From contig NC_077232.1 of assembly GCF_027887165.1 (NCBI RefSeq), positions 14,285,255 to 14,349,254 of the forward strand: DNA of 64,000 nucleotides. The letters are read 5' to 3'. Under the pieces are notes generated by a model, which saw only the letters and a list, made by a program, of their open reading frames with translations, had not been told where the DNA came from and made no database searches. This DNA comes from Monodelphis domestica. Lineage: Eukaryota; Chordata; Mammalia; Didelphimorphia; Didelphidae. The position numbers were made by a program, and so were the translations under genes. Positions 12,115 to 22,804 of this stretch are shown piece after piece; within the stretch, counting starts at the first letter, position 1, and every line of letters begins with the position of its first letter.

Positions 12115-13072
12115 TGTGAACCTTAAAAATTCTCAGACCCTACTTCATAAGGTTGGGTTAAGACCATTCCCCATTTAGGCAATGAAGGAACTTAGATCAG
12201 GAATGTGAGAACTCTACTTAGACCAGGAATGTGAAGACTTCTATTCCACCCGTACTTAAGCCTGCTTTAGGGGAAGAAACTCCTTGCTGAACAATGAAAA
12301 GTACTTAAACCCATACTTATAGTAAGACAAAAAGTTCTTTAAGCCATGCCTATTTATGGATATAATACAAAAGGGTGCTAAGTACCTATAAAGGTCAGGC
12401 AACTTGTGAATTTACAAGGAGCAAAGAGGTGAGAAACTTTTAACTTAGAGGTTTTCTGGTGTGACCTTAATCAAAAATTTAAAGCCTTCTTAGGTGTGAA
12501 CTAAGAATGGTCTGTCCTTTGAAAAATGTCTGCTGTGATTGGTAGATGGGAGAACTTAGGGGAGGTGACATAAGAGAAAATTCCCTTTAAATAGAAGCTT
12601 AGATTCATTCAGAGGGATTCTGAGACATTCAAATTCAGGTATTGAGCTGGTGGACTCAGCTGAGATGGAGCTGGCCTGGTGTCACTAGAATCCTTGGTTG
12701 GACAAATCTTGTGGTGAGTGATTAAGGACTGACTGATCTTTCTCTTTGGGCTTAGGCCTGAGTTGGCCAGGGCTGCCCTGGGCCGGCCTATCCTTTTCTC
12801 ATTATTTCCTTTTTCTCTCTTTCTCTCTTTCTTAATTCCTCGTTGTATTAATTAATTAAAATCTCCATAAAACCCAGTTGATTTGGGTATATTCATAATT
12901 GGGAATATTTCCCTGGTGACCACCTTATATATTGATTTAAAAACAAGGCACTGTAGTGAAAACATATTTTCTGAGGTCACAATTTACTCATCCACTCTTA
13001 TATCTGCCACAATTTATATCTTTCCCTATTTTAATCAATACAGCTTAGGCTCCCACTATTTTAATTATTACA
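12115..13072 (+). mobile_element. Solo LTR, family C
   Basis: TGTGAACC to ATTACA, flanked by ATCA and ATAA (one mismatch). Features: CCTATAAAGG box-like site, AATTAAAA, and an internal TGGTGACCACC block about 155 bp before the end. Same family as 56768-58039 and 61589-62472. It cuts the right side of the V2R exon 1 relic segment. Confidence 0.75.
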
Positions 13073-13214
13073 ATAAAAAACTTAGGTAGAGTAACTTCTT
13101 CGAAGTGTGTTTAATAGAAATTGTCTACCCATCAACTACATTACCCAGCACACCTTTCCTTTAAGTTCTTACTTTGTGTTCTTAAATTTGGGAAATAAAT
13201 TTGCTGGAAACCCC

Positions 13215-14055
13215 ACCTTTGAATGTTGAATGACCATACTTTCCCCTGTAAGAATATAGTCAGTTTGCTGGGTAGTTGATTCTTGGTTGTAGACCTAGTT
13301 TCCTTGTTTTCCAGAATATCATATTCTATGCCTTTTGGGCCTTCAGTATTGATGCAGCCAGATTTTGAGTTATCCTCACTGTGGTTCTGTGGTATCAGAA
13401 TTACTTCTTGGCTGCTTGTAATATTTTTCTTTGGTCTGATAGTTCTTGAATTTGGCTATAAAATTCCTGGGTGTTGTCAGTTGGGGATTAAGTACAGGAG
13501 GTGATCTGTGAATTCTTTCAATCTCTACTTTTCCCTCTTGTTCTAGGTTATTTTGGGAGTTTTCTTTAATAATTTCCTGTAATATAGTGTCTAGGCTTTT
13601 TCTTTTGTCATGGTCTTCTGGTAGACCAATGATTCTTACACTGTCTCTCTTTGAATGATTTTCTAAATCCTCTGTTTTGTGATTGAGATGCTTCATATTT
13701 TCCTCAATTTTTTTCAATCTTTTAGTTTTGTTTTATAGTGTCTTGCTGCCTTGTGTGGTCACTTGATGCTAGTTGTTGTATTCTGGTTCTTAAAGACTGG
13801 ATTTCATCTTTGGCTTTTTGGTTGTCCTTTTCCTTTAGGTCTGATTTTCTTTGGAGGTCATCTTTCATCCTCTTTACCTCATCTTTCATCTTTTTTCTCA
13901 TCTTTCATCTGCTTTGCTTCATCTTTCATCTCCTTTGCCTCATTTTCCAGCTTATTGATTTTGGCTTTCAAGACACTATTTTCTTGTTTTAGTTCAAGTG
14001 CCTCTGTTTCCAGATGACTTATCTTAGTTTTTAAGTACTTTTCTCAATTGTCTTA
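13215..14055 (-). mobile_element. L1 ORF1 fragment, inverted part
   Basis: The minus-strand frame 13376-13717 contains RVIGLPEDH-like text (SVRIIGLPEDHDKRKS) and IHRSPPVLNPQLTTPRNFIA, the L1 ORF1p RNA-binding region. The adjacent plus-strand ORF2 sequence indicates a 5' inversion typical of L1 twin priming. Confidence 0.8.
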
Positions 14056-14191
14056 GGCCTCTCTTCAGCCAAAAATACATAAGAAAGAGACAAGAGAAGT
14101 GAATGAAATCTTAGAAGAATTAGAATTAGTAGAAATGTGGAGAAAAATAAATAGGGACAAAAAGGAATACAACTTCTTTTCAGCAGCACAT
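14056..14191 (+). mobile_element. L1 ORF2 endonuclease fragment, left of LTR
   Basis: Encodes the region just before the FFSAAH motif. It continues after the inserted LTR at 14876. Confidence 0.75.
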
Positions 14192-14875
14192 TGTGATATG
14201 GAAATCACTTTAAAAGACTGATATATATTAATTTAAGGTTGCCAAGGAATTCAGCTATGTAATTCCTAAAATGAAAACTCAAGTCAGCTGTTAACCTTTT
14301 TATGGTGTTTTAATTACAAAAAGGAGGAAGAAAATTATTAGAGGGAAAAAGAGAGAGGGGGAAAAGGGAGAGAAGGGAATAGGGTTTAAATACCCACTCT
14401 GCTTAAGCTGAGCCAAAGGCCCAAGGCCCTGGATAGCCGAGGCAAAGAAAAGAGATCAGTCCCTATCACTCACATGACCAAAATGGCGAAACAGTCTCAG
14501 GGCTCCTTCTACACCAAACACCAGGATACAACCACATCTCTCCTCCAACCAGGAAGCAAGAAGCCCTCATCAGCTGTCCTCTACCTCACTTCCTGTGTCT
14601 CACCTGTGCCAATGGTGGCTCTAGCTTAAACCAGAACCTCCCAGAGATCTGTCCCCTTTGCACATGTCTGTTGAAGGCCATATTCTCAAATAATTAAATC
14701 TTGAGCTTTGCTGCAGCCCTTTCTAAATCCTGTTACCCTGAGTAGTGTGGAGATTGTAGTATCCAAGACCTGATTCTGTCATTCCAAGTATCTCTATTAT
14801 TATTGATCAGGAAATAGCCAAATCCCATCCTCTAAAGAATGGTTTGAACAGGGTTGAGTAGTTTTGAAATTCACA
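14192..14875 (-). mobile_element. Solo LTR, family B, inside an L1
   Basis: TGTGATATGG to AATTCACA on the plus strand, oriented minus, with a perfect 4-bp target duplication ACAT (14188-14191, 14876-14879). It separates two halves of an L1 endonuclease segment. Confidence 0.85.
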
Positions 14876-15058
14876 ACATGCATGGTACATTCACAAAAAC
14901 TGATCATGAATTAGGGCATAAAAACATTGCAAAAAAGTGCAAAAGAGCAACTTTCTCAGATCACAATGCAATGAATATAATAATTTGTAAGGGAACATGG
15001 AGAGATAAAACAATAATTAAAAGCTTTAAACTATGGGAACCTGCCATTTATTGATAAA
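14876..15058 (+). mobile_element. L1 ORF2 endonuclease fragment, right of LTR
   Basis: Encodes GTFTKTDHELGHKNI and TFSDHNAM, the L1 endonuclease SDH motif region. Confidence 0.8.
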
Positions 15059-15059
15059 A

Positions 15060-15560
15060 TATTATAGGACTGTGATTAATGTTTGTGTCTGATTCCACGA
15101 AAAGGGATAAAAACAAGGAGCACAGACTAAACCTGAATAGTGCCAATAGAGCACACAAGAAATATTAAAGTGAGACTCGAGGTTGCGATGCTTAACTTAT
15201 GTTTATGTCGTAGGACTTCCTTGTATCTACACTCTTTACGAAGTACTCAAACAAGTACAAAGCTTGACTATCAAACTGGCTCCCTATATTCCTGAATGGA
15301 AAAAAAAATCAGACGTGGGAATGACATTTCCCCATCAAAATAGAATACTAATTCTTTTCTTCTTATATTATGGCAACTTCCTGTAGTCTTGGCTACAAAT
15401 GGCTAAGTGAAATATTACTGCATTCTGTTCTACATACTTGTGGGATAGAAATTACTTTAAACTGGACCTATACAAGGCCTATTTTGAATTTTTTTATATT
15501 TTTGATTATTTTTTCTATTCTTTTGATAATTGACACATATACCCCCATAACTGAACATTG
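15060..15560 (+). mobile_element. ERV internal 3' fragment, same family as 1-1441
   Basis: Colinear with about 430-1000: GTCTGATTCCA near its start, AGTGCCAAT, and 'tatggcaac...tagtcttggctac' versus 'tgtggcaaa...tagtcctggctac'. Broken. It lies head-to-head with the minus-strand ERV piece that follows, so the locus has been rearranged. Confidence 0.6.
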
Positions 15561-15564
15561 CATT

Positions 15565-16850
15565 CTGAGTAGTAAGGGCTAGGCAATGGGTTTCAAAGGA
15601 CCCGTCCAGGGCCCCATAGCTGGGAAGTATCTGAGGCCGGATTTCAACCCAGGACTGAATGTCTTTATGTCTGGCTATCAGGTCGCTGAGCCACCCATTT
15701 TCCTTCCCAAAGTTAAAGTTGAATCTTTGGGCTGAGTCTGCTCCCTGACAGGCAGGTAAAATCAATGAAATTACCAGAACAGTCAAAAATCCTTTTAAAC
15801 CCATTGCTTTTTAGGTTTCTGTTTGAAAAATCTGTTTCTTCTCCTCTAACCTTTTCTCTCTTTCCCCTCTCCCCTGATATGATCCTTCCTCCTGCCCCAG
15901 TCCACTTGAAGAAGTTCCTGGGAATTTGAGACTAAGTCATCAAAAAGATGGCAAAAATTACCAAGTAACATTCTGTTCTATATGTGAGCCAATACACCCC
16001 TGTTTGCTTGGAGAATTAGCTTAAGGGAAAATTACCCTGTCTCCTTTCCCTCTCATCTCTCCCCTCTGCCCACATGGCCAATACTGTTACCAGCTGGTCG
16101 CAATGAGTCCTGAGCGATCTACTCCAAGGATCTGGGTGATGAGCCAACTGGGGTTGTGCTTGTGGGTCTGGGGCTCAGAAATAGGCAGGCAGCAGGCTCG
16201 TGAGAGGCCAGGAGCAGGAGCAGGAGCGGCTGCTGGGGTGGGCAAGGCCAGGACCAGGTACCAGGTGTGGACATTCAGGGCTGCAGGCTGCAGGCAGGAA
16301 TGATGGGGCCGAGCCAGGTGGGGTGGGCAGCAGGTCCTGAGCCTGTAGCAGCTTTGCGAGGGTAGAAAACCTTGGCCAGAGAGATATGGCTCAAAAAAAA
16401 TTTTTTTTCTAGGTACTAGACATTAAAAGTTGAACAAAAGATCAGAAAAGAAATCAGAAGATTGAGATTTTTTTTTCCCATTAGGTCGCCAACTGTAAAG
16501 ATTAAAATTTAGGGGAGATGGGGAGACTGAGGCAGGTAGAAATTAGGTTCCCTCTGCAAGGAGTATTATAAATTTTTAGAGATTTAATGAAGATTAAGTA
16601 TTAAAGAAAATACAGGATAAGAAACACGTGTCCAGGCCATAGAGTGGCCTAAACACAACCTCACCTACATTATGAAAAAACCAGGCCTGCAACAAAATGG
16701 AAGTTTAAGAGCCAAGAGACCCCTCAAAAGCCTTTGAATCAGCTTAAATACCTTCTCAATCTCAGCCCAGGTGAGATTACAAGGCATTCTGGGGAAGTGG
16801 AGCAAAGGCTTGTGGGGATTGTAGTCCTGTATTCAAGTCTATTTTTTACA
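15565..16850 (-). mobile_element. ERV copy (family of 1599-4536), 5' half, minus strand
   Basis: LTR at 16494-16850 followed inward by a diverged TGGCGACC primer site, the same leader, the same short open frame with hydrophobic leader (minus strand, from 15804) and the same internal SINE (15565-15702). Broken and older than the copy at 1599. It carries an extra segment at 15906-15988 that matches the dead V2R exon 1. Confidence 0.8.
15906..15988 (-). other. V2R exon 1-like insert within the ERV copy
   Basis: 83 bp, reverse complement of 11882-11964 with about four mismatches. The corresponding place in the ERV copy near 2345 lacks it. In the ERV's own orientation it reads in the V2R sense direction. 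Confidence 0.8.
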
Positions 16851-17398
16851 TGGGTTAAGCTAGAGCCACCATTGGCACAGGGGAGACATCGACAGTGATT
16901 GGTAGATGTGAGAACTGAGGGGAGGGGACTTAGGTGGTTTCCTTAAAAATAGCAGGGTCTGAGGACAGAGGGAGGAGGTTTTGCTCTGAGAGGTTTTGCT
17001 CTGAAGGAGTCTGAGAGGAGAGAGGTCCTGGAGGAAGAGCTCCTGGAGAGATCTGAGAGGAGGGCTTGCTCTGAAGGAGGCTGGAGGTGGAGGCCCCTGA
17101 GACTGTTTCTCCATTTTGGTCACATGAGTGATAGGGACTGATCTCTTTTCTTTGCCTCAGCTATCTTAGGGCTTGGCCTAAGCAGAGGGGGTATTAAGCG
17201 CTATTCCCTTCGCTCCCCTTCCTCTCTCTCTCCCTCTCTTTCTCTATCTCTAATACCTTTCTTCCTCCTGTTTGTAATTAAAAACTCCATAAAAGGTTGA
17301 CTGCTGACTTGAGTTTTCATTTAGGAATTACATAGCTGAATTCCTTGGCGACCTTAAATTAATATATATCAGTCTTTTAAAGTGATTTCCATATAACA
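16851..17398 (+). mobile_element. LTR family B fragment
   Basis: Contains GAGCCACCATTGGCACAGG, TCCATTTTGGTCACATGAG and the family B 3' end GAATTCCTTGGCGACC. The 5' part is missing at the junction with the minus-strand ERV LTR. Confidence 0.75.
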
Positions 17399-18880
17399 TA
17401 AGAGACAGATAGGACGATCAGTGGAATAGACTTGGAGTAAGTGACCTCAGAAAGACAGTCTATGACACACCCAAAGATCCCAGCTTTTGGGATAAAAATT
17501 CATTATTTGATAAAAACTGCTGGGAAAATTGGAAGACAGTGTGGGAGAGATTAGGTATAATACCTCACACCCAACACCAAGATAAATCCAGAATGGGTAA
17601 ATGACTTGAACATAAAGAAGAAACTATAAGTAAATTAGGTGAACACAGAATAATATACGTGTCAGAACTTGGGAAGGGAAAGTTGTTAAAACCAAGCAAG
17701 ACTTAGAAGAGTCACAAAAAGTAAAATAAATAATTTTGACTACATCAAATTAAAAAGTTTTGGTACAAACAAAACCAATGTAACTAAAATCAGAAGGGAA
17801 GCAACAAATTGGGAAATAATCTTCATAAAAACCTCTGACAAAGGTTTAATTACTCAAATTTACAAGATGCTAAATCAATTGTACAAAAAATCAAGCCATT
17901 CTCCAATTGATAAATAGACAAGGGACATGAACAGGCAGTTTTCAGCCAAAGAAATCAAAATTATTAATAAGCACATGAAAAAGTGTTCTACATCTCCTAT
18001 AATCAGAGAGATGCAAATCAAAACAACTCTGAGGTATCACCTCACACCTAGCAGATTGGTTAACATTACAGCTATGGAAAGTAATGAATGCTGGAGGGGA
18101 TGTGGCAAAGTAGGGACATTAATGCATTGCTGGTGGAGTTGTGAATTGATCCAACCAATCTGGAGGGCAATTTAGAACTATGCCCAAAGGGGGATAAAAG
18201 ACTGTCTGCCCTTTGTTCCAGTCATAGCACTGCTGGGTTTGTACCCTAAAAAGATAATAAGGATAAAGCCTTGTACAAGAATATTCATAGCTGCACTCTT
18301 TGTGGTGGCCAAAATTGGAAAATGAGGGGATGCCCTTCAGTTGGAGAATGGCTGAACAAATTGTGGTATATGTTGGTAATGGAATACTATTGTGCTCAAA
18401 GTAATAATAAAGTGGAGGAATTCCATGGAGACTGGAACAACCTCCAGGAAGTGATACAGAGATAAAGGAACAGAACCAGGAAAACATTGTACACAGAGAC
18501 TATTACACTGTGGTACAATCGAACATCATGGACTTCTCCATTAGTGTCAATGCAATGTCCCTGAACAATATGCAAGAATCTATGAGGAAAAAAAAAGTAG
18601 AGGACAAACTGTGGGAGTAAAAACACCAGTGAAAAGTAACTGCTTGACTACATGGGTTGAGGGGATACGACTGAGGAGAGACTCTAAATGAACACTCTAA
18701 TGCAAATAACAACAACATGGAAATGGGTTAGAATCAAGGACACATGTGATACCCAGCGGAATCACACGTTGGCCTTGGGAGAGGTGGTGGGAGGGGGGGG
18801 GGATGAAAAGAAAATGATCTTAGATTCCAATGATTAATGTTTGGAAATTACCAAATAAAATAATGTTTAAAAAAATAAAA
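17399..18880 (+). mobile_element. L1 3' part (ORF2 C-terminus and 3' UTR)
   Basis: Frames resemble the C-terminal part of L1 ORF2: [40 protein letters not shown] and [15 protein letters not shown]. It ends in an A-rich tail at about 18868-18883. The same L1 may include the endonuclease pieces at 14056-15058. Confidence 0.85.
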
Positions 18881-18884
18881 ACCC

Positions 18885-19075
18885 CCACCTTCCATCTTGC
18901 AATCAATAATGAGTATTGGTTCCAAAGCAGAAGAATGGTAAGGGTCTAGGCAATGGGGGTTAAGTGACTTGCTAAAGGTCAAACAGCTGTGAAGTTTCTG
19001 AGACCAGATTTGAACCTAGGACCTCCCATATCTAGGTCTATCTCTCAATCCACTGAACTACCCATCTTCCCCCTA
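18885..19075 (-). repeat. MAR1-type SINE
   Basis: Near full length on the minus strand: ACCTTCC, TATTGGTTCC, GGCAATGGGGGTTAAGTGAC, TTTGAACCTAGGACCTCCC and CTCAATCCACTGAACTACCC. Confidence 0.85.
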
Positions 19076-19079
19076 GCAT

Positions 19080-19760
19080 CTCCCTTTTCAAAATCAGGTA
19101 GAAGTTTGTCCATTCTCCACCTTGTGATTACTTCAGGGAGAGGTCCTGTTGTCCTTCCAGAGTGAGAACATGGAAAGGGGATGAGGTACATTGGAGTATT
19201 ACTCTAGTTAATTAATTAATTATAAAAACAATATAGGCAATTAATAAATCAGTGAAGGTACAGAGTTCATGCCTAGCATACAATATCACAAATTCTGATG
19301 AACAGAGTGGATAAGTAAACAATCAACAATTCATCCTTGCCTAATGGTGAAATTATGTGTGTTGCACTTGATGTTTAACTAGTGAGAAAAGTAACATTTC
19401 AGAGTATGAGGGTTCCGTTCCTATTAATACCCCTAACTGTGCACTGTCAGCCCACATCACTCCCCTTATTTCAGTTATGTAACCAACGAAAAGCTTCAGA
19501 ATTTATCAGCCTGCAAGCAGTTTAATGTTGCAGACTACCAGGTACGTGTGGAGGCAGTCTAGACATGCGATACTTCCTCTCCCCAGCACCCACCAGTATA
19601 GACTACCTCAAAACACCATAAAAACCATTTTCAGCAGAATGGAGGAACTCTACAGTGGGGCTCAGCATTGAAATATGAAAAGGTAAATATGAAAGAGAGG
19701 GAAAAGGAGAAAAGTGTTTTTATTTTATTCAAACTCTTCTTTAAAGGCTACAATTAGATC
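19080..19760. other. Intergenic stretch, nothing recognised
   Basis: No frame, repeat family or RNA gene was recognised. Confidence 0.5.

Positions 19761-19763
<3 letters not shown>

Positions 19764-19803
<40 letters not shown>
19764..19803. repeat. (AT)n microsatellite
   Basis: About 18 uninterrupted TA units. Confidence 0.95.
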
Positions 19804-19804
<1 letters not shown>

Positions 19805-19869
19805 TATATGTGGAAAATGTTATTTTTAGCTCTCAAAAATTGTATTCATTATTATAGTAATTAGAAGAA

Positions 19870-20450
19870 TCACTCATACAAAAAGATTGGGGCATTAAGG
19901 GTTATAAGATGATATGCAAAAAAAAAGAAAAAGGGGTGGGGGGTACTGATGATTGTACCAAGAGATACTTGAAGAAATAAAATAAATAGAATAATCTTTG
20001 TCACACAAAGATATGCATGGGAAGGGGAAGGGAAGAATACTCTTATAAGAGGGAGAGGAAAAGGGTGCTACTAGGTAATACTTAAACCTTACTCTCAGTG
20101 AAAGCAAATCTGAGAGGGAAGAGCATCTAGATTCATTGGGATCTTGAAGTCTATCTTATCTTACAGGGAAGGAAGAAGGGAAAACTAAAGGGGAAAGGGG
20201 AGAGGATGTTCCAAAAAAGGGAGGGATAACACCATATCAGAAAAAGACATCTAACAAGCCATCAAAGATCTCCCTGAGAAAAAAATCCCCAGGGCCTGAT
20301 GGATTCACAATCAAATTCTATTAAACATTCAAAGAACAGCTAATCCCAATACTATACAACAAATTTGGCATAATAAGCAAAGAGGGAGTTCTACCAAATT
20401 CCTTTTAGGACACAAATATGGTACTGATTTCAAAGCCAGGCAGGCAGGTA
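19870..20450 (+). mobile_element. L1 fragment: inter-ORF spacer joined to ORF2 RT
   Basis: 19930-20170 matches the inter-ORF spacer of the L1 at 33237-39842 (CTTACTCTCAGTGAAA, GAGAGGGAAGA). 20228-20450 then matches the RT region (CCCAGGGCCTGATGGATTCA, GAGGGAGTTCTACC). The segment between is deleted. Confidence 0.75.
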
Positions 20451-20454
20451 GATT

Positions 20455-20960
20455 GATTATATTGCCTTTTTTACACCAGATAATACAATTGCTGCAACCT
20501 ATGACATCAGCTCTCTTTCTATCTCCCTGCCTCAAATGTGTTATTGTAGACAACATATCATAGGATTTTGATTTTTAATTCACTTTGTTATCTGGTTCCA
20601 TCTCATGGATGAGTTCTTCCCATTCCCATTTATTGCTTTGATTATTAATGTGAATTCACTTCCAACTTATTTTCCCAATTTGATACTTTCCTTCTTTCCA
20701 CTCACTCTTCCTTATCTGGATGGTTTGATATGAACCACTACCTCCCTCATTTCATCCTCTCTTCCATTAATTCTCCCCCTTTGTCTCTGCCCCTTGGTGT
20801 GACTTTGCTGTGAAATAGCCTCCTTCCTCACTTCAGTGTAACTCAATCTCTTTGTCTCTATTTTCAGATATTTTCTACAAAAAAAGTTGTTTCACTTTGT
20901 TACCTTGTTGATTCTACTCCACCAGAATTCTTTTTGAGCCCCATTACAAGGTTATTTGGA
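20455..20960 (-). mobile_element. L1 fragment, older subfamily
   Basis: TGTAGACAACATATCATAGG and ATGGATGAGTTCTTCCCATT correspond to the ORF2 start/spacer of the minus-strand L1 at about 37262-37345. Confidence 0.65.
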
Positions 20961-21769
20961 GAGGTTTGAGCTTTCCTTACCTCTACTCAACCCTCTTGGG
21001 CCATTTCTCAGATTTAACTATTTACAAAAGAATATGTTCTTTCATTTAAAATGGAAAAGAAAGCAGCCCAAATTCTCTAAAAATCTTGTGGAAGACCAAA
21101 CTTTGTCCATATGTCCATATTTGAACTCAGATGCTTAAATATGGTCATACTCTCCTACAGACTATGGTCAAGTCATTTTGGCATCTTCCAATCTTGCTTT
21201 TGAGAGCAAGAAGTCAGCCAGCATTTATTTACCACTTATTACATGTAAAGCACTGTTATAGATATTGGGGATGAAATAATTGGCCATGTGCCAATGTATC
21301 TATCTGGTAGCCATGGCTTAGGGTGAAATTATTCCTAAGTAGTTAATTCAGGAAGGGTCACAGCAATGAGCTGATAGAATATTACATAGAAAACACTAAT
21401 TCTTTAATGAAAAGAGTGATATTTTAAAAATGAATACATTTTAAGGAATTATCAAAATTGGGTTTGTTATAATAATGGGTACATAAAGGAAACTAGTGTA
21501 GAGATCATTATTTATTGTATGCAAGTGTAAAGCATAAGTAGACTGGATCACATTTTAGGTGTAGCAATAAGAGATGAAGTGATAGTATGTTCTGTGGGAA
21601 CATTTATCTCATACTGAGAAATCAGGGATACATGTAGGCTAAGTGTTGGTCCCACAATGGGAAATTGATGAGAAGACTGAGAAAAGAGTCTTCCTCAATG
21701 AATATTTATATCTGGGTTGTGATGTACCTCTCTGGAAGAAAAACTTATATTGATGGTATTGACATGAAA
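20961..21769. other. Intergenic stretch before V2R, nothing recognised
   Basis: AT-rich. Small frames have no recognised homology. Confidence 0.5.
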
Positions 21770-22559
21770 TTCTTTTGATTATTATTATGTGTATATTGAT
21801 TTCAGTAATGCTTAAGTGTATACAGCTACTGGCCAGGGCATTGTGGTTAATATTATTAAGGCTAGATTCAACACCTTCTAGGACCTGTTGGGTCTTGTCA
21901 TGGAAACTATCACTCTCCCTTTCTGCCTTTTCTTCTAAAACTGGAGTCTGACTGATGTAATATTTGGAAATAAGAGTCATTGCAAAGAATTAGCTTGGTG
22001 AGAGTGGAAGTATCACTCCAGGAGTCCTTAAGCACTCAATTGAGAAAGATGAAACAGCACTTTGGACATCTCAAACCCCAGGGAAGCTGCTAATACTGCA
22101 GGGATTGAAACAAGGAAGCAGGTGGCCAAACTTATTTCATCACTTGAGTTTTTAACTCATGAAGGAGGATGCAGGTCAAGAGTTGCAGGGCAGGATGGTC
22201 TGTCCCCAGATGCTCTCACTTTCTGACTCTGGTCAACATAGTTTTTTGACTAACACTCCAGAGGCCATTTTCACTCCCTGTCCATAGGGAACAAAGTGAA
22301 TAATATCCAGAAGGCAAAAAAGCCCCATAAATATACTGTTTTCAGCTATTTTTTCCTTTATCCTAAACAGAAGCCTCTGTCATATCCATTATTAGGATTT
22401 CCCAACTAATAGGGGTTGCTTAAAGTAGAATAGTTTAAAAATTATTAGAAAAGTAAAATCTTTAGAAACAGAGAATGTGTCTGTGGTTTCCTGAAAAACA
22501 TCCCGAATTCTTTTAGATTTCTTTATTCTTTACCACTTTATAGATTTTGGAATTTGGCC
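21770..22559 (+). repeat. V2R 5' flank, downstream copy of the duplication
   Basis: Matches 11200-11763 in order and orientation. It presumably contains the V2R promoter region, but no clear TATA box or known motif could be assigned. Confidence 0.55.
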
Positions 22560-22804
22560 ATGGATTTTGGGAAACTGGGGCTATTTTTATTTAGATTATT
22601 TGTGATCCTGATTTTTCAGTTTTCTTTTTTTGAATATCAGATGGGGGAGCAACCTTGTCACTTAAAAAGACGTTACAACCATAATTATAGAAAGGAAGGC
22701 CATATAGTTATAGGGGCCTTCCTTTCCATGTTTCTGAAGGCACAACTTAATATTAGGAAGAGAGATTTCAGATGTCCTCCACTCTGGTCAAGCGGAAATC
22801 CTGA
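22560..22804 (+). CDS. V2R exon 1: signal peptide and start of ligand domain
   Basis: Begins MDFGKLGLF, followed by a hydrophobic stretch and then [20 protein letters not shown], the V2R pattern of a cysteine followed by a 'G-D/H-hydrophobic-V-I-G-A-F' segment. A TTG six bases upstream is not used as the start because the ATG at 22560 leads directly into the leader. The exon ends in phase 2 (GA) before a strong donor, GTAAGT. The split codon becomes GAG with the first base of exon 2. Confidence 0.88.

Noticed and set aside
19764-19803. Possible regulatory AT-rich element
   Set aside because: A plain (AT)n microsatellite.
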